This document shows, in pieces, positions 9,684 through 17,528 of a DNA stretch of 64,000 nucleotides (its first letter is position 1; every line of letters starts with the position of its first letter). The position numbers and the translations under genes are program-made. The notes below the pieces were generated by a model that did no database searches, was not told the origin of the DNA, and saw nothing but the letters and a program-made list of their open reading frames with translations. The DNA comes from Paraburkholderia sejongensis (lineage in GTDB: Bacteria; Pseudomonadota; Gammaproteobacteria; Burkholderiales; Burkholderiaceae), in NCBI RefSeq assembly GCF_020880815.1, contig NZ_JAJITD010000006.1, positions 1 through 64,000 of the forward strand. Reading direction: 5' to 3'.

Positions 9684-10703
9684 ATGATTTCCGCTCCGTC
9701 AACTGCTCTCGAACTCTCGAAGTTTCCCCGTCATGTTCTTCTCGAAGGCCCGACGCCGATTCAACATCTGTCGCGTCTGAGCGCACGCTTGGGCGGCGCG
9801 GACATTTACGTCAAACGGGAAGATCTGACCGGGCTCGGCGGCGGCGGCAACAAACTGCGCAAGCTCGAATTCCTGATCGGCGAAGCACTGGCGCGCGGCG
9901 CGGACACGATCATCACGGTCGGCGCGCGGCAATCGAACCATGCGCGACTCACCGCGGCCGCGGCCGCGCGCGTAGGACTCCAATGCGAGCTGGTGCTGAC
10001 GCGCACCGTCCCGCGTTCCGATCACGATTATCTGGAGAACGGCAACGTGCTGCTCGATGCGCTGTTCGACGCGCGCGTGCACGATCTGCCCGGCTCCGCC
10101 AACGCACTGCAATTCGCCGAACAGCGGGCCGACGAATTGCGCGCGCAAGGGCGCAACGTCTATGTCTGTCCGCTCGGCGGTTCGAGTCCGGTCGGCTGCC
10201 TCGGCTATGCGGACTGCGCGGCCGAAATCGCCGCGCAAGCGCGCGCCCAGCAGTTGTCTTTCGATCGCATCGTCGTGCCGAACGGCAGCGGCGGCATGCA
10301 TGCGGGACTGGTCGCGGGTTTTGTCGCTCTGGGTATTGAGTCGGCGCGCGTCGCCGCATTCACCGTGTACGGCGATGCCGCTCACGCACACGCCGCCACG
10401 CTCGACAAAGCGAATCAGACGCTCCAGCTGATCGATTCCGCGCTTCGCGTGCCGGAAGAGGCGATATCGATCGACGAAACGCAGCTTGGGCCCGGCTACG
10501 GGATTCCGACCGACAGCATGCGGGCGGCGGTGCGCCTGCTGGCATCGACCGAAGGTCTGCTGCTCGATCCGGTGTACAGCGGCAAAGCATTCGCGGGGCT
10601 GGTGGAAAACGTCAGGACCGGAAAGTATGCCGCCGGACAAAACGTTCTCTTTGTAATGAGCGGCGGACTTCCGGGACTGTTTGCCTATCGCAGCGCATTC
10701 TGA
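9684..10703 (+). CDS. dcyD: D-cysteine desulfhydrase / ACC deaminase family PLP enzyme
   Basis: 339 residues from the ATG at 9684; an in-frame TTG at 9672 is less likely. It belongs to the fold type II family containing D-cysteine desulfhydrase and 1-aminocyclopropane-1-carboxylate deaminase. Visible features are the PLP lysine in GGNKLRKLEFL (near residue 50), the QSNHAR loop that holds the cofactor, and PNGSGGMHAGL. D-cysteine desulfhydrase converts D-cysteine to pyruvate, ammonia and sulfide. ACC deaminases of plant-associated Burkholderiaceae are close relatives but usually start differently, so the DcyD call is preferred, not certain. Its stop codon is the first TGA of a 9-bp tandem repeat. 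Confidence 0.82.
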   Translation: MISAPSTALELSKFPRHVLLEGPTPIQHLSRLSARLGGADIYVKREDLTGLGGGGNKLRKLEFLIGEALARGADTIITVGARQSNHARLTAAAAARVGLQCELVLTRTVPRSDHDYLENGNVLLDALFDARVHDLPGSANALQFAEQRADELRAQGRNVYVCPLGGSSPVGCLGYADCAAEIAAQARAQQLSFDRIVVPNGSGGMHAGLVAGFVALGIESARVAAFTVYGDAAHAHAATLDKANQTLQLIDSALRVPEEAISIDETQLGPGYGIPTDSMRAAVRLLASTEGLLLDPVYSGKAFAGLVENVRTGKYAAGQNVLFVMSGGLPGLFAYRSAF

Positions 10704-10759
10704 ATGCTCTGAATGTTCTGAATGTCCTGAATGTTTTGAATGTTTTGAATGTTTTGAAT
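10700..10759. repeat. 9-bp tandem repeat, 6.7 copies
   Basis: Six full units of the form YTGAATGYY run from 10700 to 10753, followed by a partial TTGAAT. Unit variants are CTGAATGCT, CTGAATGTT, CTGAATGTC, CTGAATGTT, then TTGAATGTT twice. The first TGA (10701-10703) is the stop codon of the dcyD-like gene, so the array begins exactly at the gene end. It contains TGA in one frame at every unit. Confidence 0.95.
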
Positions 10760-10779
10760 CCCGGCGGCGTTGCGCAGTA

Positions 10780-11163
10780 TTACGCAGTTCGTGCGCAGTG
10801 CGGCGCGGCAGATCGCCGGGGCGCGGGGCGAGTCAGTTGCGGCGCGGCGGCGCGAACGAAATGATGCTCGATCCTCGTGCGCAATACGCCGTCGAGCGCG
10901 GCGAGTTGTTCGCGCAGGCGGAGCGCCTGCTGTTCGGTCATTTCGCCGAGAACGATTTTTTGTTCGAGAACGTCGCCGTGGCGGGTGACGAGCCAACGGT
11001 CCACTACCACGGTTTCGCGTTCGAGTACGGCCGCCGCGGACGAGACGATGCCGAGATTGACGCCCGATACGAGATGAACCGTGTGCGTCAGCGTGAAACC
11101 GGGAAGCAGGTTCGACCAGTCTTTACAGACGGATGGGGAGAAGGCAGAGGTAGCTTCGCGCAT
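10780..11163 (-). CDS. Small conserved-looking hypothetical protein
   Basis: 127 residues. The central part (about residues 28-100) looks like a real folded domain: alternating hydrophobic strands in TVHLVSGVNLGIVSSAAAVL and ETVVVDRWLVTRHG, then an amphipathic helix EQQALRLREQLAALDGV. The pattern resembles small ACT-like alpha/beta domains, but no motif proves that. The C-terminal 25 residues are Ala/Arg/Pro-rich and may be disordered. The ATG at 11163 is preceded by CGGAG. No membrane or signal sequence is seen. Third-position G/C bias supports coding on this strand. It converges on the dcyD-like gene, with the tandem repeat between. Function unknown. Confidence 0.6.
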   Translation of the reverse strand: MREATSAFSPSVCKDWSNLLPGFTLTHTVHLVSGVNLGIVSSAAAVLERETVVVDRWLVTRHGDVLEQKIVLGEMTEQQALRLREQLAALDGVLRTRIEHHFVRAAAPQLTRPAPRRSAAPHCARTA

Positions 11164-11187
11164 AGTGGGCTCCGGATCAGTGTTTAG

Positions 11188-11285
11188 CGAACCGGTGCCG
11201 GCGAGGCCGCTCCCGTTTCGTTGCCGACAATCGGCCGCATCGCCTTAAGGCTTCCACCTTGCCCGGGAGGGCAGGTTGGCGTCGG
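11188..11285 (-). promoter_or_regulatory. Possible structured leader of the small gene at 10780-11163
   Basis: Three potential stems lie close together upstream of the ATG at 11163: GCCGA/TCGGC (11223-11235), the perfect palindrome GCCTTAAGGC (11242-11251) and CTTGCCC/GGGCAGG (about 11258-11276). Clustering of stems in a short 5-prime region suggests a structured leader RNA. It does not match any riboswitch consensus known to me. The rest of 11286-11675 shows no gene on either strand. Confidence 0.25.
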
Positions 11286-11675
11286 ATAACCGACTCTGGA
11301 TGCATAACTTCGTGTGTTCGATATCTCGAACGAGGCTCCATTATACCGAAAACGCCGGACCGGGCAAGCGGTTGCTGGAAAGCGGGGAATGCGTCGTTGG
11401 TGGCGGCCCGGACAGTGCCGTGAACCGCGTCTCCACGCGCGGGTTGCGCATTGGTTGCGCATGCGATGCCGGGGGGCAAACGGAACGTACAAAGACGACA
11501 GGTTGACGCTCATGCGCTCGGGACAAGCCAAGGATGAGAGACGGGTACGTCGATTGGAGAAAATCTTGCAGACGCGGAATGTGGAGATCCGCGAGAGGGA
11601 GGGCAACGAACTCGCGGATAGTGTCCGCTTACCGTTCGGAGCCTCTTGAGAGAGGTCGTACTGCCAGAACATCTT

Positions 11676-11760
11676 TGGTGCCGACGGCGAGACTCGAACT
11701 CGCACAGCTTTCGCCACTACCCCCTCAAGATAGCGTGTCTACCAATTTCACCACGTCGGC
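11676..11760 (-). tRNA. tRNA-Leu, anticodon GAG
   Basis: On the minus strand the gene reads from GCCGACG (acceptor arm, ending at 11760) to CGTCGGC plus A and an encoded CCA (11676-11678). The D-loop region GGTGAAATTGGTAGACA, an anticodon stem CTATC/GGTAG around the loop TTGAGGG (anticodon GAG), a long variable arm and the T-loop GTTCGAGTC are all present. The length of 85 bases and the class II variable arm fit tRNA-Leu, which reads CUC/CUU codons. Confidence 0.97.
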
Positions 11761-12190
11761 ACTGCACTTCAATTTGTGACCCGAGCTTCGTTTGAAGCCT
11801 GCGAATCAAGCTCCGCTGCACATCAAGACTGGCTTTCTATATGCACCGGAGGCAGGTACATACACCCTTAGATAGAGAGTCGCTAACTTCGTCACTTGGG
11901 CAGAGGGGCGCCATTGTAGCAGCTAAATTATTTTTTTGAAGCCCCTATGCGGTTTTTCTGGGGCGTGGGTGGTTGAGTCGCCAGAGGATGCACCGGGTGA
12001 TGGGTGTCGCTATCGCGGGCCACGAGCGTGTCGGAAGGTCCGCCATTCGATTGTGCCCGCTCTTAGGATCAGTCCGATTGTCTTCTGGTGGGGTTACCGG
12101 ATATTAAGGGAACGCTGGAGACACATCCCTCAACCCCGGACGCCCTGGAGCAATCCACAGTGTCCGATCTAATGACTGCACCCGACAAAT
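11761..12190. other. Intergenic region between tRNA-Leu and the DUF6402 gene
   Basis: No convincing gene in 430 bases. The part next to the tRNA is expected to hold its promoter. A GCCCC/GGGGC inverted repeat (11943-11962) next to an A/T run at 11928-11938 looks terminator-like, but the T run is on the wrong side of the stem for either strand. Confidence 0.4.
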
Positions 12191-13402
12191 ATGGCTAACG
12201 AACTCTCCTATTACAAAATCAACAAACTGATATGGCGTTGGAAAGAAAAGGATGGCGCTCGCATCGTGCGTGAAGCCGGTTTGTCGATGGACAAGGCCCC
12301 ACCGGCACCGCCAAAGGAACCTGAACCGGAGGCCTCTCCAGCTGCGCCCGCAGCGAAGCGACCCAAGCCTGCCCCTGCGATCAAGATGCTCGACGACATA
12401 GAGAAAGTCGCTAACGCTTTCTCTCGATTCAAGGTCTGGCTAGATACGCCCACTCCGCCAAGGTCGCCTAACGCCTCCTCTCCACCACCGGTAGACAAGT
12501 CAGTACCGCCGTTCGACATCCAGGAAATCCCAGGCGCGATGCGCAAAGAGATGATGCCGGTCGGGGCCAGGCTGATGGAACGATGGTTTGCCGGCCGTTT
12601 GAACTACTCGCCGACCGACGCTGACGAACGGGCGAAAGTCAATCAGGATGGCCACCCGTATCCGCCAGACATGTACGAGACAGATTTAGTGAAGCTGGAC
12701 TGGGTGCTTAAGTTTGGACGTGCCAAAAGAAAATACGATTATTTACTGAAGCAAGCGATCCGATCGGACAATGCCCGGAGAGCTCTTCGCGACGTACTTA
12801 TCCCCTACAAGGATGGAGGCGACCTTTTTACCACCAACATCTGCGGGAGCGATCCAGAACGATTACACACGCTCTTCCAGTTCCAGAGGGCCGAAGTCGA
12901 CGGCACGCTCGCCGAAAAAATCGGCCTTCAGTTGACGGCAGCGAACAACAACTATGGAGTTCCAGATGATCTTACTGCCGCGCTTGGATCGTTCGTGTTC
13001 TATGCGGCCGTGGGCCATGTCCGTTTCTCTAGTGACATCGTCAATGGAGTGAGGCGGAGCAACGCACGAATCGCTGAAGTCACGGGAATATGGGTCTATG
13101 TGAAAGATGCTTACACGTTCACAGACAAGCACGGACAGCGGTCCCAGTATCTTGGTCACTGGAGTAGCAGCGGGGTAATTGTGATCCCGCTGGACGGCAT
13201 TGCCGCTACTTCCACCTACATCCCATACGTAGACTCGCCCGTTACCATCGGCGACCCGGTCATCGCGGGCAAAGTCCACTACCCGATACACAACAGCGAT
13301 TTCAGACAGTGGCAAATCAGGCACCAGCGCGGCGGCGATTTTGTCATCTTCACTGACCGTAGGTTCGTTCCTCTCGTGCCACCGATCACACTGTACCTAT
13401 GA
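12191..13402 (+). CDS. DUF6402-like protein, candidate antibacterial effector
   Basis: 403 residues. A short charged N-terminal segment (YYKINKLIWRWKEKDG) is followed by a Pro/Ala/Lys-rich linker (about 35-65 and 90-110) and a globular region from about residue 115 to the end, ending HQRGGDFVIFTDRRFVPL. From memory this resembles DUF6402 proteins of Burkholderia and relatives; no enzymatic motif is recognised. Base composition is lower in G+C than the neighbours and codon use is less biased, suggesting transfer. Its TGA overlaps the ATG of the next gene (ATGA, 13399-13402), so the two are translationally coupled. That arrangement with a small membrane-anchored partner is typical of effector/immunity pairs; no VgrG, Hcp or PAAR gene is nearby. 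No ribosome site is obvious before the start. Confidence 0.8.
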   Translation: MANELSYYKINKLIWRWKEKDGARIVREAGLSMDKAPPAPPKEPEPEASPAAPAAKRPKPAPAIKMLDDIEKVANAFSRFKVWLDTPTPPRSPNASSPPPVDKSVPPFDIQEIPGAMRKEMMPVGARLMERWFAGRLNYSPTDADERAKVNQDGHPYPPDMYETDLVKLDWVLKFGRAKRKYDYLLKQAIRSDNARRALRDVLIPYKDGGDLFTTNICGSDPERLHTLFQFQRAEVDGTLAEKIGLQLTAANNNYGVPDDLTAALGSFVFYAAVGHVRFSSDIVNGVRRSNARIAEVTGIWVYVKDAYTFTDKHGQRSQYLGHWSSSGVIVIPLDGIAATSTYIPYVDSPVTIGDPVIAGKVHYPIHNSDFRQWQIRHQRGGDFVIFTDRRFVPLVPPITLYL

Positions 13403-13821
13403 CGCTCCTCCGTTCCCGCATCATCACGCTCATCGGACTCGCCACCATCGGCGCGCTCTATTTCGTCTTCGTTTCCCGAACGCCACACGGCACGGATTGC
13501 GAAAAATCCTCATCGCCCGACGGAATCTACACAGCCGAGCGCTGCCTGCTGGAAGTCCAGTCTTTTCGAAGCGGCAACGCCAAGTACGTTGGCCGGTTAT
13601 TCGATGCAAGCAACGGCAGACTCCTGGCGGAACATACCTTCGTCACACCCGTTCCCGACCTCTTCTGGTCTGCGGGCTTTTACTCCGGTGAGCCAACGCC
13701 GCGCTATATCAAGCCTTCAGTTAACTTTTCACGAGGCGGCGAAGCTGGCGACGGCTCGGATATTTCGTTGCCGCCGTCGTTTTGGGACAGGCTCCTGGCG
13801 GCGCGGTCTGGGCTAAACTGA
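13399..13821 (+). CDS. Small membrane-anchored protein, candidate immunity partner
   Basis: 140 residues. One N-terminal transmembrane anchor (about 6-26, ITLIGLATIGALYFVFV) is followed by a mainly polar domain that would face the periplasm, with cysteines near residues 34 and 49. The start codon overlaps the stop of the DUF6402-like gene by four bases. No family is recognised. Small size, membrane or periplasmic location and strict coupling to a candidate toxin fit an immunity protein; this is inference. Confidence 0.75.
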   Translation: MTLLRSRIITLIGLATIGALYFVFVSRTPHGTDCEKSSSPDGIYTAERCLLEVQSFRSGNAKYVGRLFDASNGRLLAEHTFVTPVPDLFWSAGFYSGEPTPRYIKPSVNFSRGGEAGDGSDISLPPSFWDRLLAARSGLN

Positions 13822-13911
13822 AAGCAATCCGGCCGCTGTGCAAGCCGTGACGCACACCGGATACACATGACGCATAGCCCACCGCCAACACCGCACCCAA
13901 GGAGCCCCCCT

Positions 13912-14544
13912 TTGCCCGCAGCCACCCTCCACCTCTACACCGACGTCCAATTCGCAAGTCCCTACGCGATGTCGGTATTCGTCACGCTGCACGAGAAGCA
14001 GCTACCGTTCGAACTCTCGACTGTCGACCTCGCAAACAACGCGAACCACGCCCCCGGCTACGCGGCTACCTCGTTGACCCGTCGCGTGCCGACGCTGGTT
14101 CACGACGGCTTCGCGTTATCCGAGTCGTCGGCGATCACCGAGTACCTCGACGAGACGTTTCCCGATACTCCCGTCTATCCGCAGGACCGGCGCCTTCGCG
14201 CGCGAGCGCGCCAAGTCCAGGCGTGGCTGCGCAGCGACCTGCTGCCGATCCGCGAGGAGCGTTCCACTGAAGTCGTGTTCTGTGGCTCGCACCGCGCGCC
14301 GCTGTCCGCGACCGCGCACGCCGCCGCGCAAAAACTTTTCGCCGTCGCCGACGCATTGTTACCCGCCGATTCGCTGAATCTTTTCGGCGCATGGTGTATT
14401 GCCGATACCGATCTCGCATTGATGCTCAATCGCCTCGTACTGAATGGCGATGCAGTACCGCAAAAACTGAAAGACTATGCCGCTCACCAATGGCGGCGGC
14501 CTGGCGTGCAGAAGTGGCTCGAACTCGCGCGCCCGCCTCTTTAA
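13912..14544 (+). CDS. Glutathione S-transferase (YfcF-like)
   Basis: 210 residues from the TTG at 13912, which has AAGGAG seven bases upstream. An in-frame ATG at 13867 would add a Pro-rich stretch without homology and lacks a ribosome site, so TTG is preferred. The N-terminal thioredoxin-like domain contains ASPYAMSVFVTLHEKQLPFE and the glutathione-contacting RVPTLVHDGFALSESSAITEYL. A helical C-terminal domain follows with the N-capping-like WCIADTDLALMLNRL. This is the layout of YfcF-type enzymes, which act in glutathione-dependent peroxide or disulfide reduction. Confidence 0.9.
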   Translation: MPAATLHLYTDVQFASPYAMSVFVTLHEKQLPFELSTVDLANNANHAPGYAATSLTRRVPTLVHDGFALSESSAITEYLDETFPDTPVYPQDRRLRARARQVQAWLRSDLLPIREERSTEVVFCGSHRAPLSATAHAAAQKLFAVADALLPADSLNLFGAWCIADTDLALMLNRLVLNGDAVPQKLKDYAAHQWRRPGVQKWLELARPPL

Positions 14545-14613
14545 GCGAATTTACGGACGCATTGGCAAAGCGATGAAAGGAACAACTAAAAAAAAGGGCA
14601 TTGCGTCCGCCGG

Positions 14614-14766
14614 TTATTTCCCTTTGCCGTTCCCGCCATTGAGATTGGCCCGGTTGCGCGCCCGCTCCCTTTGCTGACGCACCCGGACGATGCTGACGAC
14701 GATCAGCACGAACGCGAGCAACGTCAATTCGATCATTGCCGGAATCTGAATTGGATCGTGATACAT
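14614..14766 (-). CDS. 50-residue single-pass membrane protein
   Basis: A short frame from ATG at 14766 to TAA at 14614, preceded by GGAGG at correct spacing. The peptide starts MYHDPIQIPAMIELT, has one hydrophobic helix (about residues 11-28, MIELTLLAFVLIVVSIV) and a strongly basic tail (RVRQQRERARNRA) ending in a Gly/Asn/Lys-rich stretch. The positive-inside rule places the tail in the cytoplasm. Function unknown. Confidence 0.7.
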   Translation of the reverse strand: MYHDPIQIPAMIELTLLAFVLIVVSIVRVRQQRERARNRANLNGGNGKGK

Positions 14767-15073
14767 CGAAGTCCTCCGTCAGGGATTTCGGTCATCTTAC
14801 CCCGGGCCGATTAATCGTAAGTACTGCGCCCCCACCATCGCACTTATCCGCTCAACGCGGCTTTCAATAATGTAGGCCTGCCGTGACAATTCTCTCTTCA
14901 TTTGTTAAATCCACGGCCATTCAACCCAGATAGCTGTCCCAGACAGTTTATTTGCGCTACAGTACGCGAGCGCTCGCTTAAATCGTCAGCCATCCCGACA
15001 ATTCCCCAGGCGCCTCTTCGCACTCTTTATCGCAGTCGAAGGAAAATCTGGGTAAAGCTAAAGATATCGCGCC
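14767..15073. other. Intergenic region upstream of the oxidase cluster
   Basis: About 300 bases with no gene seen. It must hold the promoter of the 50-residue gene (leftward) and that of the CtaG-like gene (rightward). No clear operator or hairpin is evident. Confidence 0.4.
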
Positions 15074-15799
15074 ATGCCATCTTTTGCAGTCGCCTATTGC
15101 GGTCCCGCAGCTGTCCCTGACAGCGTGTGGTTACGCTGGAACATGGACCTGTGGTTGCTCGCGGCGCTGGCGGCCATCGCCTTGGTTCTGGCGAGCGGCC
15201 GCGCCGCCAACCCGAGAGCCGGCTGGGCGGCACTCGCGCTGATGGCGATCGTGTTCGTGTCGCCGCTGTGCGCGCTGTCGTCGGCGCTCTTTTCCGCGCG
15301 CGTCACCCATCACATCATTCTGATCGCGGCGGTCGCGCCGCTCCTCGCGCTCGCGTTTCCTCTATCGCGTCTTGGCTATCCGCCACTCGTTCCGGTGGTC
15401 GCCGCGCACGCGGTCGTCATCTGGCTCTGGCACGCGCCAGGACCGTATGCGTGGGGATTGTCGAGCGTGCCTGGCTACTGGCTGATGCAACTGTCGTTGC
15501 TGGGTAGCGCATGGCTGATGTGGCGCAACATCTTCTCGCCGACATTGCCGACCGGACCGGCGCTGGTCGCGCTCGTCGCGACGATCGGCCATATGGGTCT
15601 GCTCGGCGCGCTGATCGTATTCGCGCCGGTGCCGCTCTATGTCGCGCATTTCGGGACCACCGCCGCGTGGGGACTCACGCCGCTCGCGGACCAGCAGCTC
15701 GCCGGCCTGTTGATGTGGGTGCTCGCGATGATCCCTTATCTCGCCGCCGGACTCTCGCTGGTCTGGTCGAGCCTGCGCGTCAGGGAGCCCGCGCTGTGA
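15074..15799 (+). CDS. ctaG: Cytochrome c oxidase assembly protein, caa3_CtaG family
   Basis: 241 residues, polytopic (about six or seven membrane helices). Family landmarks are VSPLCALSSALFSARVTHHIILIAAVAPLLAL (a conserved His-His pair before a hydrophobic helix) and WLWHAPGPYAWGL. The late segment TPLADQQLAGLLMWVLAMIPYL is also characteristic, D-Q-Q-x-A-G-x-x-M-W. This family (not the Cox11-type CtaG) is linked to assembly of the copper sites of caa3/aa3 oxidases. It is the first gene of the oxidase cluster; its stop overlaps the GTG of the next gene. Confidence 0.88.
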   Translation: MPSFAVAYCGPAAVPDSVWLRWNMDLWLLAALAAIALVLASGRAANPRAGWAALALMAIVFVSPLCALSSALFSARVTHHIILIAAVAPLLALAFPLSRLGYPPLVPVVAAHAVVIWLWHAPGPYAWGLSSVPGYWLMQLSLLGSAWLMWRNIFSPTLPTGPALVALVATIGHMGLLGALIVFAPVPLYVAHFGTTAAWGLTPLADQQLAGLLMWVLAMIPYLAAGLSLVWSSLRVREPAL

Positions 15800-16308
15800 C
15801 GACGCTGCTCAAATTCATTCATCTGGCCGCGATCGCGATCTGGTCGGGAGGACTGATCGTGTTGCCGTATCTGTTCTGGCAGCGCCGCGGACTCGCGGCC
15901 GGCAGCGAACTCGACCGGCTGCATCGGATCACGCGACTCGTGTTCGTGGAGCTGACTTCTCCCGCCGCGTTCGTCGCGATCGCCAGCGGCACCGTGCTGA
16001 TCTTCCTGCAAGCGACTTTCGTCGAATGGTTCACCGCAAAGATGGTGTTCGTGGGCATCATGGCGATGCTGCATGTGCTCGCCGGCCTCGTGCTGCACGA
16101 CCTGTATCTACCCGGCGGCCGCTTCAACCGCGGCTCGGCGATCGCGTTGACGGTTGCCTATCTGGTCGTGATCGTCGCGATCATCTGGATCGTGCTGGCC
16201 AAGCCGCATATCGATTCGAACCTGTTCGCGCCGCATCTGTTCGAACCCGGCGGACTTGGCCGCTGGCTGCATCACTCCTTCGGCGAAACCAGAATCCCCA
16301 CGCCATGA
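15796..16308 (+). CDS. CopD-like integral membrane protein
   Basis: 170 residues from GTG at 15796, overlapping the previous stop (GTGA). Four hydrophobic segments are visible: FIHLAAIAIWSGGLIVLPYLFW at the N-terminus, VAIASGTVLIFLQATF, then KMVFVGIMAMLHVLAGLVLHDL and IALTVAYLVVIVAIIWIVL. His residues in the first and third helices resemble heme or copper ligands of CopD/HemJ-like proteins. Its place directly after ctaG suggests a part in oxidase maturation. The last 37 bases overlap, tail to tail, the DUF2231 gene on the other strand. Confidence 0.83.
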   Translation: MTTLLKFIHLAAIAIWSGGLIVLPYLFWQRRGLAAGSELDRLHRITRLVFVELTSPAAFVAIASGTVLIFLQATFVEWFTAKMVFVGIMAMLHVLAGLVLHDLYLPGGRFNRGSAIALTVAYLVVIVAIIWIVLAKPHIDSNLFAPHLFEPGGLGRWLHHSFGETRIPTP

Positions 16309-16790
16309 TCGAATACGAGCTTGCCCCCATGCCAGCCGGCGAAGCCCGTCATCACCGAGGCGAGCAGCGACAGCACGAGTCCGTGCGGCAGAATCTGTTC
16401 GGGGTACAGAATACGCACGCCCCAGTTCGCGCCCGCGAGCGCGACGAGCGTCATCGCGGCGACTGCGTGCGACCAGCTCGCTTCCTTCAGCCGAATCCCG
16501 CGCACCAGCAGCAATTCCGCGGTGCCGACCACGCTTGCGCCGACTCCGCTCCAGAACGCGAAACCGGCAGCCCACACACCGGCGCGCACCCAGAACGGAT
16601 CGCCCGTCCACCAGTACAGCACGTCGACGCCCAGCGTTGCGACGACGAACGCGATCGGGAAATGCACCATCATCACGTGAATCGGGTGGCCGACCAGCGC
16701 GACCGCCGAGCCCTTGTCGAGCCGCAACAGCTCCAGCAACACTTCGCTTTTCTCCGTCGAGCCAGTCTCGGAGTTGTCCTGCTTCGCCAT
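16272..16790 (-). CDS. DUF2231-type membrane protein
   Basis: 172 residues from the ATG at 16790; the frame continues upstream but that part is the antisense of coxB. A polar N-terminus is followed by GHPIHVMMVHFPIAFVVATLGVDVLYWW, the His-Pro-x-His-x-x-x-V/I-x-x-P signature of DUF2231, and three further membrane helices. The conserved histidines may bind heme or metal; members are often found near cytochrome oxidase genes. It is oriented against the cox genes: it overlaps the CopD-like gene at its 3-prime end and lies only about 20-60 bases from the coxB start, so the two promoters must overlap. Confidence 0.88.
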   Translation of the reverse strand: MAKQDNSETGSTEKSEVLLELLRLDKGSAVALVGHPIHVMMVHFPIAFVVATLGVDVLYWWTGDPFWVRAGVWAAGFAFWSGVGASVVGTAELLLVRGIRLKEASWSHAVAAMTLVALAGANWGVRILYPEQILPHGLVLSLLASVMTGFAGWHGGKLVFDHGVGILVSPKE

Positions 16791-16811
16791 GATCGATTCT
16801 CTCCAGGTCGA

Positions 16812-17528
16812 GTGTGTAGGCCTGCCAAACATCATAGTGGCTGGCGCGTGGCGCTCCAAGCGGGATCGCTCGCGGCGTTGTCCGGTTGCGCGGGGCCGCT
16901 GTCGACGCTGGATCCGTCCGGCCCCGCGGCGGCGTCGATCGCCGGGCTCTGGTGGGTGATGCTGGCCGGCTCGGCGATCCTGTTCGCGCTGGTGCTGGCG
17001 CTGTTTCTGCTCACGGTGTTCCGTCCCGGCTGGGGCTCGCGCGTTTCTCCCGCGCGCTGGATCGTGCTCGGCGGCCTCGTGCTGCCCGCCGTGATCCTGA
17101 TCCCGCTGATCTGTTACGCGCTGTATGCGGGCGAGTTGCTGCTGCCGCTGCGCGCGCATGCGCCGGCGCGCATCGAAGCGATCGCGCAGCAATGGCACTG
17201 GACTTTCCGCTACCCGGACCAGGGCAACGTCGAAACCGGGAACGTATTGCATCTGCCGGCCGGCACGCCGGTCGACATCGCGGTCACCAGTCGCGACGTG
17301 GTGCACGCATTCTGGATTCCGCGCTTCGCAGGCAAGATCGATGCGGTGCCCGGCCATCACAATCTGCTGCGCATTCAGGCCGATCAGCCGGGCCAGTACT
17401 TTGGGCAATGCAACGAGTTTTGCGGTATCGGTCACGCGCAAATGCGCTTCACGGTGATCGTCGATCGTCCGGAAGACTTTGCCGCCGCCGTCAGAAACGC
17501 CGCCGCCACCGGGGAGATGAAGAAATGA
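16812..17528 (+). CDS. coxB: Cytochrome c oxidase subunit II, CuA-containing lipoprotein
   Basis: 238 residues from GTG at 16812; GTG at 16848 is the alternative. The longer form gives positive charges before the hydrophobic stretch ALQAGSLAALSGC, whose last four residues form a lipobox (lipidation at Cys). Two membrane helices follow (LWWVMLAGSAILFALVLALF and WIVLGGLVLPAVILIPLICY), then a cupredoxin domain. The CuA ligands are intact: His in DVVHAFWIP and C-x-E-x-C-x3-H-x2-M in QCNEFCGIGHAQM near residue 200. An intact CuA site means a cytochrome c oxidase and not a quinol oxidase. The stop overlaps the coxA start (ATGA). Confidence 0.93.
   Translation: MCRPAKHHSGWRVALQAGSLAALSGCAGPLSTLDPSGPAAASIAGLWWVMLAGSAILFALVLALFLLTVFRPGWGSRVSPARWIVLGGLVLPAVILIPLICYALYAGELLLPLRAHAPARIEAIAQQWHWTFRYPDQGNVETGNVLHLPAGTPVDIAVTSRDVVHAFWIPRFAGKIDAVPGHHNLLRIQADQPGQYFGQCNEFCGIGHAQMRFTVIVDRPEDFAAAVRNAAATGEMKK

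Noticed and set aside
10700-10759. CRISPR array
   Set aside because: Units are 9 bases and contiguous, without spacers.
10681-11187. Plus-strand frame translating the 9-bp repeat as SECSECPECFEC
   Set aside because: It runs antisense to the more convincing 127-residue gene, and starts inside the dcyD-like gene; the Ser-Glu-Cys repeat is a by-product of the DNA repeat.
11188-11285. Known riboswitch class (glycine, cobalamin, SAH, TPP)
   Set aside because: None of the conserved cores I know could be found in the leader.
11943-11962. GCCCC/GGGGC hairpin as terminator
   Set aside because: The T run is on the wrong side for either strand, and no gene ends there.
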